Shown here in pieces: positions 1-8,366 of a DNA stretch of 64,000 bases (positions are counted from its first letter, which is position 1; every line of letters begins with the position of its first letter). The translations under genes were made by a program, and so were the position numbers. Origin of the DNA: Enterobacter oligotrophicus (GTDB lineage: Bacteria > Pseudomonadota > Gammaproteobacteria > Enterobacterales > Enterobacteriaceae); assembly GCF_009176645.1 (NCBI RefSeq), contig NZ_AP019007.1, positions 3,968,001 through 4,032,000 of the forward strand, given 5' to 3'. Below the pieces are notes generated by a model. That model worked only from the letters and a program-made list of their open reading frames with translations. It was not told where the DNA came from and searched no databases.

Positions 1-812
1 GAGCAGAGCGCCAGCGTCTGTGTGAATGTCAGGGTTTCGCCGAGGAAAACCATACCGGAAATAGCGGCCAGGGCAGGCTCCATGCTCATCAGCGTACCAA
101 ATATACGCGTAGGCAGCCGCGTCAGGGCTATCATCTCCAGCGAGTAGGGAAGTGCCGTTGAGAGCACGGCTACGGCCAGCCCCACCGGTAAGATGGACCA
201 CTGCCACAGCGATTCCGTTGCCTGAGCCATGCCGAGCGGGACGAAGATAACCGCCGCGATGAGTGAACCCAGCGCAACCGTTGCGGGCCCGTGTTCTTCC
301 CCTGCGCGCTGGCCAGAAAGAATATAGACGGCCCAGCACGCGCCCGCCCCCAGTGCCAGCGCTGCGCCTGTCAGGTCAATATGCGAAACATGTTGGCCCA
401 GCGGCAGCAGGAACCAGAGCCCCAGAACGGCTAACACCACCCAAATAAAATCGACCGGGCGGCGGGAGGAGAAAAGGGCAACCGCCAGCGGGCCCGTAAA
501 TTCAAGCGCAACGGCAATCCCAAGTGGGATGGTCTGAATAGAGAGATAGAACATATAGTTCATCGCTCCCAGAGACAGCCCGTAAAAAAGCAGGGGTAAA
601 CGTTGCTCTTTTTTGACGCGCAACCGCCAGGGTTTGAAGATCACCACGAGGATGAGTGTCCCTAATGCGATACGCAGTGCCGTGACGCCAGGCGCTCCGA
701 CGATCGGGAAGAGCGATTTCGCCAGTGACGCGCCACTCTGAATAGAGAGCATCGCGATCAATATTACAGCCACCGGCAACCATACCGACGTTTTGCGGGA
801 TATCCCTGGCAT
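1..812 (-). CDS. rhtA: RhtA, threonine/homoserine exporter (3' end outside window)
   Basis: Inner-membrane EamA/DMT-family exporter that pumps out homoserine, threonine and some other amino acids. Reading the minus strand from the ATG at 812 gives an uninterrupted hydrophobic protein beginning MPGISRKTSVWLPVAVILIA, with successive membrane segments and the second EamA repeat visible before the window edge. About 270 codons are present against about 295 expected, so only the C-terminus is missing. An AGGAGA ribosome site precedes the ATG. It is divergent from ompX, the same arrangement as in E. coli. The reading frame has no internal stop in the part seen. Confidence 0.93.
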   Translation of the reverse strand, partial: MPGISRKTSVWLPVAVILIAMLSIQSGASLAKSLFPIVGAPGVTALRIALGTLILVVIFKPWRLRVKKEQRLPLLFYGLSLGAMNYMFYLSIQTIPLGIAVALEFTGPLAVALFSSRRPVDFIWVVLAVLGLWFLLPLGQHVSHIDLTGAALALGAGACWAVYILSGQRAGEEHGPATVALGSLIAAVIFVPLGMAQATESLWQWSILPVGLAVAVLSTALPYSLEMIALTRLPTRIFGTLMSMEPALAAISGMVFLGETLTFTQTLALC

Positions 813-1166
813 CCTTTCTCCTGTCAATTTATGTCAGATAAGGTAAAAGCCGCAGTGTAATAGAAATATGCGGCAACGGTTGAGCTACTGTTGAAAAAAA
901 ACCAGGCAAAATCCGTAAAATAGTTAAGCGTTGCTGGTTTTATCGCCTGTCAGATTAGGAATAATCTGGATGAATGTAACGGTAATGACGCGCACTATTA
1001 GCGTTTTAAAGCGGAAATTCTGCGATATTTGAACGAGATAGCTGACAGTGGAAATGTTCTGTTACATGAAAGGTTCCGTTAGACATCACGAATGACAAAG
1101 AGTTTCACAAGAATTTTTGATATATTTAAAACTTACGGATTTACTTGAAGCACATTTGAGGTGGTT
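813..1166. other. rhtA-ompX divergent intergenic region
   Basis: A 354-bp AT-rich stretch between divergent genes. It must hold the rhtA promoter on the left and the ompX promoter and leader on the right. The last 80 bases before ompX are A/T-rich and form the ompX 5' leader. I see no open frame, repeat or strong hairpin that identifies another feature. Confidence 0.6.
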
Positions 1167-1685
1167 ATGAAAAAAATTGCATGTCTTTCAGCACTGGCTG
1201 CTGTTCTGGCCGTTTCCGCAGGTACTGCTGTAGCTGCTACTTCTACCGTAACCGGTGGTTACGCTCAGAGCGATATGCAGGGCGTGATGAACAAAACCAA
1301 CGGTTTCAACCTGAAGTATCGTTACGAGCAGGATAACAACCCGCTGGGCGTAATCGGTTCTTTCACCTACACCGAGAAAGATCGTTTTGAAGACGGCGCA
1401 TATAACAAAGGTCAGTACTACGGTATCACCGCGGGTCCTGCTTACCGCCTGAACGACTGGGCAAGCATCTACGGTGTTGTAGGTGTTGGCTACGGTAAAT
1501 TCCAGCAGACTGAAAACGAAGGTGCTAACCGCACTGCAAGCAACAGCGACTACGGTTTCTCCTATGGCGCGGGCATGCAGTTCAACCCAATCGAAAACGT
1601 TGCTCTGGACTTCTCCTATGAGCAGAGCCGTATCCGCAACGTTGACGTTGGCACCTGGATCGCGGGCGTAGGTTACCGCTTCTAA
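1167..1685 (+). CDS. ompX: OmpX, small outer-membrane beta-barrel protein
   Basis: Eight-stranded outer-membrane barrel of the OmpX/Ail/PagC family, 172 residues. The start MKKIACLSALAAVLAVSAG is a signal peptide with cleavage after AVA (mature ATSTVTGGYAQ), and the protein ends in the barrel signature GVGYRF with C-terminal Phe for BAM recognition. A GTG six bases upstream (1161) is in frame, but the ATG at 1167 preserves the usual signal peptide and has GAGG in front. The gene is monocistronic and followed by a strong terminator. In related enterobacteria ompX expression responds to MarA/SoxS-type regulators and sRNAs; I did not identify those sites here. Confidence 0.97.
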   Translation: MKKIACLSALAAVLAVSAGTAVAATSTVTGGYAQSDMQGVMNKTNGFNLKYRYEQDNNPLGVIGSFTYTEKDRFEDGAYNKGQYYGITAGPAYRLNDWASIYGVVGVGYGKFQQTENEGANRTASNSDYGFSYGAGMQFNPIENVALDFSYEQSRIRNVDVGTWIAGVGYRF

Positions 1686-1704
1686 TCACTCCGGTGAGTT
1701 AATA

Positions 1705-1735
1705 AAAAATCCGCCCAATGTGGCGGATTTTTTTG
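1705..1735 (+). terminator. Rho-independent terminator of ompX
   Basis: Perfect 9-bp stem AAATCCGCC/GGCGGATTT with a 6-base loop (1707-1730), followed by further T residues, 22 bases after the ompX stop. Confidence 0.93.
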
Positions 1736-1745
1736 TGGAAGATAA

Positions 1746-1830
1746 AAGCAAAACGGCAACCCCAGGTTGCCGTTTTTAGTGTTTGTTCCCTCTCCCCGTG
1801 GGAAAGGGCCAGGGTGAGGGCATCAGGCCG
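1746..1830. repeat. Composite intergenic repeat: hairpin plus CCCTCTCCC element
   Basis: First part is a hairpin ACGGCAACC..GGTTGCCGT with a T-run (about 1753-1777), which can serve as a second terminator between convergent ompX and opgE. Second part is the dyad CCCTCTCCC..GGGAAAGGG followed by GGGTGAGGGCATCAG (1788-1826). Almost the same two-part unit recurs at 28321-28399. Confidence 0.8.
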
Positions 1831-1846
1831 CACGAGTCGGCAGAGT

Positions 1847-3430
1847 TTACTTACTCTTAATATCAAAAATATCCGTACCCAAATGGTTATAGTCCACTTT
1901 CTGTAACTTGAAGTTGGTAATGTAAACTGGCGGCGCTTTTTTGTTTGAGATAAACGGATAATCATTTTTTATCTGCTGTGCAGTAATCCCCGTCCACTGC
2001 GAGAAGAATTTCAGGAAATCATTCGCTGAGCGTCGCGCTTTGATGATGCGATGGGCTTTGTCGTCGCTGGAGAGCACCATAAACGGCACCTGGAAATTCT
2101 GCTGGAACTTGTCATCATGCGCCAGGTACTGCACCTCTTTGCCACGCTCTTTAAAGGCCAGACCGTGATCCGAGAAATAGACCATCGAGAACGTGTCGCC
2201 GGTGTTGCGCAGCTGCGCATACAGCTTGCTGAGCAGGTCGTCGGTTTGCGTCATGGTGTAGAGATAGCATGAGGTCTCTTTCGACTGCACAAACTCCGCG
2301 TATTTTCCCCCGGTACGATCGCACGCCTGCGGGTGTGACCCCATCAAATGCAGGACAATCAGCTGCGGCTGGGTGCGTTGGGTCGCAAAGACCTGCGCCG
2401 TCATCTTCAGCAGGGCTTCATCTTTGGTATTTTTATCGGCTTCAAAATCACCGCTTTTCAGGAACTGCACTTCGTCAGCACGTTTCGCGATACTGGCGAT
2501 GGCCGTATCGTATTCGCCAATTTGTCCCTGGTTGGAGAACCACCATGTCTGGAAGCCCGCGCGGTTAGCCAGAGTGACTACGTTATCCTGAAACTGGGGT
2601 TTGCCGTCTACCACGCGGTTTAGCGTCAGGCCGAGGGATTTCTGCGTTGAGCCGCTGGCGGCGATGTAGTCGGTAAACAGCGTACCGTTCACGGAACTGG
2701 CAAACGGCGTGTTATCCCAGTGGCCGCCAAAAGCACCCAGTGCATCACGACGCGCGCTTTCGCCGATCACCACCACATAGAGATGATATTTAGGCTTCAC
2801 TGCCAGCACGCTCCAGGTGTCTTTCATATTTGAAAGCTCCGCCATGCGCGCCTGTTCGTCGAGCACTTCCTCATTATTGACCACGACGTCCTTCACAAAG
2901 CGGAACACCGGGTAGCCCGTATCTTTCAGCTTAAACACACCGCCCCAGGCCAGGTTTTGTACCGGCGTAACAAAAAATGTTGCCACGCTAAATACCAGGC
3001 ACAGGTATTCGATTTTGCCCCAGGCTTTTTTCTCTTCCGGTTTACGGCGAACGGCGATGACGCCAAGCGCAAAGATGAAAAGACCAACCACATAGCTGTA
3101 CCACGGGAAGATGGTCAGGATCTCTGTCGACTCTTCCATGTTGGTGGAGTGCAGCGCCAGCAGGGTATTAAAGTTTGGCGAGCCATAGGCCTGACCAAAC
3201 GGGAAATAGAAGGCAGCGACCAGCGAACAGATCCCGACGAATGCTTGCTGTACACGCGGCGTACTGCGCCACAGCAGATGAAGTACGCAGGTGAAGGCAA
3301 CGGCATAAAGCAGGCTAAAGGGATAGCCAAGCGCAAAGTTAATCAGCAGCGATTGCAGAAAGTAAAATCCCGTCCACGGGCTTAAGGCCCGGCTGCGGGT
3401 AACAAGTGTTTCTTTCAGGGTTACGTTCAT
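1847..3430 (-). CDS. opgE: OpgE (YbiP), phosphoethanolamine transferase
   Basis: Inner-membrane sulfatase-fold enzyme of 527 residues that transfers phosphoethanolamine, in E. coli to osmoregulated periplasmic glucans. Membrane segments occupy roughly residues 20-160, followed by a periplasmic catalytic domain. Visible catalytic elements are IGESARRDALG (Glu224, metal ligand), SGSTQKSLG (Thr262, expected phosphoethanolamine acceptor) and the metal-binding SDHG near residue 405. Length equals that of E. coli YbiP. It is convergent with ompX and separated from it by a terminator plus composite repeat. Substrate assignment rests on orthology. Confidence 0.92.
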   Translation of the reverse strand: MNVTLKETLVTRSRALSPWTGFYFLQSLLINFALGYPFSLLYAVAFTCVLHLLWRSTPRVQQAFVGICSLVAAFYFPFGQAYGSPNFNTLLALHSTNMEESTEILTIFPWYSYVVGLFIFALGVIAVRRKPEEKKAWGKIEYLCLVFSVATFFVTPVQNLAWGGVFKLKDTGYPVFRFVKDVVVNNEEVLDEQARMAELSNMKDTWSVLAVKPKYHLYVVVIGESARRDALGAFGGHWDNTPFASSVNGTLFTDYIAASGSTQKSLGLTLNRVVDGKPQFQDNVVTLANRAGFQTWWFSNQGQIGEYDTAIASIAKRADEVQFLKSGDFEADKNTKDEALLKMTAQVFATQRTQPQLIVLHLMGSHPQACDRTGGKYAEFVQSKETSCYLYTMTQTDDLLSKLYAQLRNTGDTFSMVYFSDHGLAFKERGKEVQYLAHDDKFQQNFQVPFMVLSSDDKAHRIIKARRSANDFLKFFSQWTGITAQQIKNDYPFISNKKAPPVYITNFKLQKVDYNHLGTDIFDIKSK

Positions 3431-3680
3431 AGATCACTATCATGAAAACGCCATGTGCTCACCCTGGCGTCGAGGGTCAAATCCTGCCTGACAGTGCGTG
3501 GAGAGGGAATGAAGGGTCCGCTTCAGCGAGCCGCAAATAGTGCAGGGCTGCAAGAAGATAGTGCGAGCGCGAAATAAGGTCAACAGTTGCTAAACAGATG
3601 TTTTGCGAAGGGGGCTGCAAATCCGTGAAAAAGATCGGGAATTGGGCGGCCAAAAGCCAGTTTACAGGGGGAGTGTGACG

Positions 3681-3713
3681 GAAAAATGAAGCGGCGTACC
3701 GCGACGCCGCTTA
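3681..3713 (-). terminator. Terminator of mntS
   Basis: On the minus strand, a 9-bp stem AAGCGGCGT/ACGCCGCTT with a 6-base loop is followed by CATTTTT. The stem begins inside the mntS stop codon. Confidence 0.75.
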
Positions 3714-3839
3714 GTGCGAGGATTTGTCGTCCTGATCGGCTTTGGTGTTGAACATATCGCACAGCATGTTCAGCAGCATTAAGCGCACCTTGAATGGAGA
3801 GTGGGTAAACACGTTCATACACCTCTTGAATTCGTTCAT
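3711..3839 (-). CDS. mntS: MntS, small manganese-homeostasis protein
   Basis: A 42-residue protein made when manganese is scarce, which raises intracellular manganese, probably by inhibiting the exporter MntP (known for E. coli MntS). The sequence starts MNEFKRCMNVFTHSPFKVRL and matches E. coli MntS in length and nearly throughout. The start at 3839 is fixed by an AGGAGG ribosome site seven bases upstream; a longer in-frame reading beginning at 3905 has no support. It is divergent from mntR, with an MntR-type dyad in between. Two cysteines (positions 7 and 27) are conserved. Confidence 0.95.
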   Translation of the reverse strand: MNEFKRCMNVFTHSPFKVRLMLLNMLCDMFNTKADQDDKSSH

Positions 3840-3896
3840 ATTGCCTCCTGGTTTGAGATCCCTTCGATCCGTGAAGGGTGACTGCATTACATACAG

Positions 3897-3914
3897 ATAT
3901 AGCACAGGCTATAT
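3897..3914. promoter_or_regulatory. MntR operator in front of mntS
   Basis: Perfect dyad ATATAGC-ACAG-GCTATAT, 58 bp upstream of the mntS start, matching the ATAGC-N4-GCTAT core known for MntR sites at mntH and mntS. A related AGCTATG half-site lies at 3920-3926 and another at 3957-3963 toward mntR. Confidence 0.82.
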
Positions 3915-4022
3915 TGTATAGCTATGGCTAATTCGTTAATTTTTTGTGCTTGTAGAGCTATGGTTTACAATGTGCGCTCTGTTACAGGGCGCTGGGAAGC
4001 GTCACCCCACTGAGGAAGCACA

Positions 4023-4496
4023 ATGAACCGTCGCGCAGGTAAGCCAACAACAAAAAAAACGACGCAACTGGTGAATGTTGAAGAACATGTCGAAGGGTTC
4101 CGCCAGGTACGTGAAGCGCATCGCCGGGAGCTGATTGATGACTATGTTGAGTTGATCTCCGATTTGATTCGCGAGGTTGGCGAAGCGCGTCAGGTGGATA
4201 TGGCGGCGCGTCTGGGCGTTTCGCAGCCGACTGTTGCCAAAATGCTAAAGCGGCTGGCGTCAGTGGGGCTGATCGAAATGATCCCATGGCGCGGCGTATT
4301 TCTGACGGCGGAAGGTGAAAAACTGGCGCAGGAGAGCCGTGAGCGTCATCAGATCGTCGAAAACTTTTTACTGGTGCTGGGCGTAAGCCCGGAGATTGCC
4401 CGTCGGGATGCGGAAGGGATGGAACATCACGTCAGCGAAGAGACGCTGGCGAAGTTCCGCGAATTTACCCGCAAATACGGTCCCTCTGCTGAATGA
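4023..4496 (+). CDS. mntR: MntR, manganese-responsive repressor
   Basis: DtxR/MntR-family metal-sensing regulator, 157 residues. The winged-helix domain includes [22 protein letters not shown] (recognition helix), and the C-terminal half carries the metal-binding dimerisation region with [10 protein letters not shown], whose His and Glu residues are typical ligands. With Mn(II) bound it represses mntH and mntS. It is divergent from mntS, and its stop overlaps the start of ybiR by four bases (ATGA), so the two are translationally coupled as in E. coli. Confidence 0.95.
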   Translation: MNRRAGKPTTKKTTQLVNVEEHVEGFRQVREAHRRELIDDYVELISDLIREVGEARQVDMAARLGVSQPTVAKMLKRLASVGLIEMIPWRGVFLTAEGEKLAQESRERHQIVENFLLVLGVSPEIARRDAEGMEHHVSEETLAKFREFTRKYGPSAE

Positions 4497-5602
4497 CAAT
4501 CCCTGGACTGCGGGCTCTGGCTCGCGATCGTTTTTTTCATCTTTTACTCATCACCGGTGCAGGACTCAGCCTCTTTGTGCCGTTTGCGCCTCACACCTGG
4601 CCCGCGGCGATTGACTGGCGCACGATCGTTACCCTGAGCGGCTTAATGATGCTCACCAAAGGCGTCGAGCTTAGCGGTTATTTTGATGTGCTGGGGCGCA
4701 AAATGGTGCGCCGCTTTGCCACAGAGCGCAAGCTGGCGCTGTTTATGGTCTTTTCTGCGGCGGTGCTGTCAACGTTCCTCACTAACGACGTGGCGCTGTT
4801 CATCGTGGTGCCGCTGACGCTCACGCTGCGTAAGCTCTGCGAAATCCCCGTCACCCGTCTTATCATCTTTGAAGCGCTGGCCGTTAACGGCGGTTCGCTG
4901 CTCACGCCCATCGGTAACCCGCAAAATATCCTGCTCTGGGGGCGTTCCGGGCTGTCGTTTGCGGCCTATACCTGGCAGATGGCCCCGCTGGCGCTGGTGG
5001 TGATGATCTCGTTGATGACGGTCTGCTGGTTTGCCTTTCCCGATAAAAAACTGCAGTACCATAGCGGGACAACCAGCCCGCAGTGGCAGCCGCGTCTGGT
5101 CTGGAGCTGCCTGGGTCTGTATATCGTTTTCCTCACGGCGCTGGAGATGAAACAGGCGCTGGTGGGCGTGGTGCTGGTTGCCTGCGGCTTTTTATTCCTC
5201 GCAAGACGTGTGCTGGTGAGCGTGGACTGGACGCTGCTGCTGGTGTTTATGGCGATGTTTATTGACGTGCATTTGCTTATTCAGCTTCCGGCGCTGCAAA
5301 ACGTTCTGCACGGCGTTAGCGGCCTGTCGCAACCGGGACTCTGGCTGACGGCGATTGGCCTGTCGCAGTTTATCAGCAATGTGCCTTCCACCATTCTGTT
5401 GCTCAATTATGTTCCCCCAACGACGCTTCTCGCCTGGGCGGTTAACGTCGGCGGATTTGGCCTGCTGCCCGGCTCGCTGGCGAACCTGATCGCCCTGCGG
5501 ATGGCTAACGATCGCCGCATCTGGTGGCGCTTCCATTTATGGTCGATTCCGATGTTGCTCTGGACGGTGACGATCGGTTTCGGACTATTCCTTCTCATAT
5601 AG
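4493..5602 (+). CDS. ybiR: YbiR, putative inner-membrane anion transporter
   Basis: A 369-residue polytopic membrane protein of the ArsB/NhaD-like ion-transporter superfamily. Repeated hydrophobic segments span the protein, and paired re-entrant motifs are visible as [14 protein letters not shown] (about residues 95-108), [13 protein letters not shown] and [13 protein letters not shown], the usual permease signatures of this superfamily. Substrate is unknown. The start overlaps the mntR stop by 4 bp, suggesting one transcript and perhaps a metal-linked role. That role is inference only. Confidence 0.9.
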   Translation: MTIPGLRALARDRFFHLLLITGAGLSLFVPFAPHTWPAAIDWRTIVTLSGLMMLTKGVELSGYFDVLGRKMVRRFATERKLALFMVFSAAVLSTFLTNDVALFIVVPLTLTLRKLCEIPVTRLIIFEALAVNGGSLLTPIGNPQNILLWGRSGLSFAAYTWQMAPLALVVMISLMTVCWFAFPDKKLQYHSGTTSPQWQPRLVWSCLGLYIVFLTALEMKQALVGVVLVACGFLFLARRVLVSVDWTLLLVFMAMFIDVHLLIQLPALQNVLHGVSGLSQPGLWLTAIGLSQFISNVPSTILLLNYVPPTTLLAWAVNVGGFGLLPGSLANLIALRMANDRRIWWRFHLWSIPMLLWTVTIGFGLFLLI

Positions 5603-5610
5603 TGCGCTAT

Positions 5611-5683
5611 TTGTCAGTTTATCCTGGCAAATGTATAGCAACGTCCTAGCTTTAGTGAACGGCATAGTGTGATGCCGCTCACT
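5611..5683 (+). promoter_or_regulatory. Promoter and leader hairpin of the efflux operon
   Basis: A sigma70-like promoter TTGTCA-17 bp-TATAGC (5611-5639) puts the transcript start near 5646. The leader then contains a long inverted repeat at 5654-5683: arms AGTGAACGGCAT and ATGCCGCTCACT, one mismatch, 6-base loop. It may be a repressor operator or an RNA hairpin. It lacks a T-run, so a simple terminator is unlikely. The start codon at 5704 has only AGGA about 13 bases away. Confidence 0.6.
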
Positions 5684-5703
5684 GACAGGACCGTTGCTGA
5701 CCT

Positions 5704-6798
5704 ATGGCAGAAGATCAAAACTCCCCTGCTGACGAGCAGGAAAACAACAATAACGAACGTAAGCGTCCGGGCAAAAAACCGTTAATCATCCTCGGCATTG
5801 TCGTAGTGGTGATGGTGATTGTGGCGCTGGTCTGGTGGTTCTTAACCCGTAACGAAGAGACCACCGACGACGCCTTTACCGACGGAGATGTGGTGACGAT
5901 TGCCCCTAAAACCGCGGGCTATGTTACCGAGCTTCGGGTGCGTGATAACCAGCGCGTAAAAAAAGGCGATCTGCTGGTGGTTATCGATCCTCGCGATACC
6001 ACAGCGCAGCGCGATCAGGCTCAGGCTCAGCTTGGGCTGGCTATCGCTCAACTGCACCAGGCGCAGGCGCAGCTGGCGCTCTCGAAAGTGCAATATCCCG
6101 CCCAGCGTGACGAGGCCAAAGCGCAGGTGCTGAAAGCCCAGGCGGATATGGCGAACGCGCAGGCGGAGTATCGCCGTCAGCGCGGCGTCGACCCGCGCGC
6201 GACCACCCAGCAAAGCATTGATGCGGCTAACGCTCAACTGCGTAGCGCCCAGGCGGGTCTTGCCAGTGCGCAGGCGCAACTGGAAGTGGCGGAGCAGGTT
6301 CAACTGCAGATCCGCCAGCAGGAGACCAACGTTGAAGCCCGCCAGCGGCAGGTTGATCAGGCCAAAGCGCAGCTGGAAACGGCGAACCTGAACCTTTCTT
6401 ACACCGAAGTCCGCGCCCCGTTTGACGGCTTTGTCACCAAACGTAACGTGCAGCCTGGCACGCTGGTACAGGCGGGCACGGCGCTGTTCTCGCTGGTTTC
6501 CCCGAACGTGTGGGTCGTCGCGAACTTTAAAGAGTCGCAGCTGGAGCGCATGAAGCCGGGCGATAAGGTAAGCGTCTCCGTGGATGCCTGGCCGGATATG
6601 GAACTTGAAGGGCATGTCGATAGCATCCAGCAGGGCAGCGGCTCGCGCTTCTCCGCCTTCCCGTCGGAAAACGCCACCGGTAACTTTGTCAAAATCGTTC
6701 AGCGTGTGCCGGTGAAGATCGTGATTGATAAGGGGCTCGATCCGAACAAGCCGCTGCCGCTGGGGCTGTCGGTTGAACCGAAGGTAACCGTGGAATGA
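5704..6798 (+). CDS. EmrA/HlyD-family efflux periplasmic adaptor
   Basis: Membrane-fusion subunit of a tripartite drug pump, 364 residues. It has a short charged N-terminus, one membrane anchor (about residues 25-47), the first half of a biotinyl-lipoyl-like domain (TIAPKTAGYVTELRV), and a long Gln/Ala-rich alpha-helical coiled coil (about residues 95-225). The lipoyl half (VRAPFDGFVTKRNVQPG) and a beta-barrel domain follow. It links the inner-membrane transporter to the outer-membrane channel. Its stop overlaps the next start by four bases (ATGA). The operon is absent from this position in E. coli K-12, so it is an insertion between ybiR and ldtB. Substrates cannot be read from sequence. Confidence 0.9.
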   Translation: MAEDQNSPADEQENNNNERKRPGKKPLIILGIVVVVMVIVALVWWFLTRNEETTDDAFTDGDVVTIAPKTAGYVTELRVRDNQRVKKGDLLVVIDPRDTTAQRDQAQAQLGLAIAQLHQAQAQLALSKVQYPAQRDEAKAQVLKAQADMANAQAEYRRQRGVDPRATTQQSIDAANAQLRSAQAGLASAQAQLEVAEQVQLQIRQQETNVEARQRQVDQAKAQLETANLNLSYTEVRAPFDGFVTKRNVQPGTLVQAGTALFSLVSPNVWVVANFKESQLERMKPGDKVSVSVDAWPDMELEGHVDSIQQGSGSRFSAFPSENATGNFVKIVQRVPVKIVIDKGLDPNKPLPLGLSVEPKVTVE

Positions 6799-8366
6799 CG
6801 GACCACAGCCACGATAACTGGAAGCCTGCCAGCAACCCGTGGGCGGTGGCGATTGTGGTCACGCTGGCGGTGTTTATGGAGATCCTGGACACCACCATCG
6901 TCAACGTGGCGCTGCCGCACGTGGCGGGGTCGCTCTCTTCCAGCTATGACGAATCCACCTGGGTGTTAACCAGCTACCTGGTGGCGAACGGCATTGTATT
7001 GCCTATCTCAGCGTTCCTGAGCCGGGTGTTTGGCCGCAAGCAGTTCTTCTTAATCTGCATCGTGATGTTCACCGTCTGCTCGTTCCTGTGTGGCATTGCC
7101 ACCGAGCTTTGGCAAATCATCCTGTTCCGCGTGATGCAGGGCTTTTTCGGCGGTGGGTTGCAGCCGACACAGCAGTCGGTGTTGCTCGACTACTTCAAGC
7201 CGGAGGACAGAGGCAAAGCCTTTGGTCTTTCGTCTATCGCCATTATCGTTGCGCCGGTGCTGGGCCCGACGCTGGGCGGCTGGATCACCGACAACTACTC
7301 CTGGCGCTGGGTGTTCTTCATCAATATTCCCGTCGGGATTGTGACGGTGCTGGCGATCTATCAACTGCTGGAAGATCCGCCGTGGGAGAGCAAAGCGAAA
7401 GAGAAGCTCACCATCGACTGGACGGGGATCGGCCTGATCGCCCTTGGCCTTGGCTGTCTGCAGGTAATGCTCGATCGCGGTGAAGATGACGACTGGTTCT
7501 ACTCGAACTTTATCCGCACCTTTGCGGTGCTGACGCTTATCGGCATTATCGGCGCGATCTACTGGCTAATGTATGCCAAAAAGCCGGTGGTTGATCTCCA
7601 CTGTATGAAGGATCGCAACTTTGCGATCTCCAGCCTGCTGATGGCGGGGATGGCGATGATCCTCTACGGTAGCTCGGTGGTCATCCCGCAGCTGGCGCAG
7701 CAGGATTTAGGTTATACGGCGACCTGGTCCGGGCTGGTGCTGTCGCCCGGTGCGGTGCTGATTGTGCTCACCATCCCGCTGGTGCTGAAGCTGATGCCGG
7801 TGGTACAGACGCGCTGGATTATTGCCTTTGGCTTTACCTGTCTGGCAGTGTCGTTCTTCTGGTCACGCGCGCTAACGCCGGATATCGATTTCGAAACCCT
7901 GGTGCTGTTCCGCAGCGCGCAGTCGATTGGATTGGGGTTCCTGTTTGTGCCGTTGACTACCATTGCCTTTATCTCGATACCGAGACGGCTGAATGCCGAT
8001 GCGGCGGCGCTGTTCACCATGTTCCGCAACGTGGCCGGGTCGATTGGCATTTCGCTCTCGACGGCCGCGATCACCGAGCGCTCCCAGGCGCACAGCGCGC
8101 ATCTGGCGTATCACGCTTCGCCGTTTAACGAGCAGTTCCAGCAGGCGATACGCGAAAGCGCCCAGGCAATTCAGAACTTCACTACGCAAGTAGGCGACCC
8201 GACGGGCATCGCCACCGGGCGCATGTACCAGACCATGATCGAGCAGTCGCGCTTCCTGGCCTACATTGACGTCTTCACCCTCCTGAGCGCGGTGGCCTTT
8301 TTACTGATTCCGTTTTGTTTGTTGCTCTCGCCGGTTAAGAGCGAGGGGAGTGCAGGAGCACACTGA
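6795..8366 (+). CDS. EmrB/QacA-family MFS drug:H+ antiporter (DHA2)
   Basis: Inner-membrane transporter of 523 residues with 14 predicted membrane segments. Visible family motifs are LDTTIVNVALPHVAG in segment 1 (the DHA2 signature) and GRKQFFLIC after segment 2 (MFS motif A). QGFFGGGLQPTQQSVLLDYF and the motif C-like PVLGPTLGGWITD also appear. It is expected to pass toxic amphiphiles or drugs to the adaptor encoded immediately upstream. It overlaps the adaptor by 4 bp and the outer-membrane gene by 1 bp, so the three are translated in a coupled way. Confidence 0.92.
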   Translation: MTDHSHDNWKPASNPWAVAIVVTLAVFMEILDTTIVNVALPHVAGSLSSSYDESTWVLTSYLVANGIVLPISAFLSRVFGRKQFFLICIVMFTVCSFLCGIATELWQIILFRVMQGFFGGGLQPTQQSVLLDYFKPEDRGKAFGLSSIAIIVAPVLGPTLGGWITDNYSWRWVFFINIPVGIVTVLAIYQLLEDPPWESKAKEKLTIDWTGIGLIALGLGCLQVMLDRGEDDDWFYSNFIRTFAVLTLIGIIGAIYWLMYAKKPVVDLHCMKDRNFAISSLLMAGMAMILYGSSVVIPQLAQQDLGYTATWSGLVLSPGAVLIVLTIPLVLKLMPVVQTRWIIAFGFTCLAVSFFWSRALTPDIDFETLVLFRSAQSIGLGFLFVPLTTIAFISIPRRLNADAAALFTMFRNVAGSIGISLSTAAITERSQAHSAHLAYHASPFNEQFQQAIRESAQAIQNFTTQVGDPTGIATGRMYQTMIEQSRFLAYIDVFTLLSAVAFLLIPFCLLLSPVKSEGSAGAH

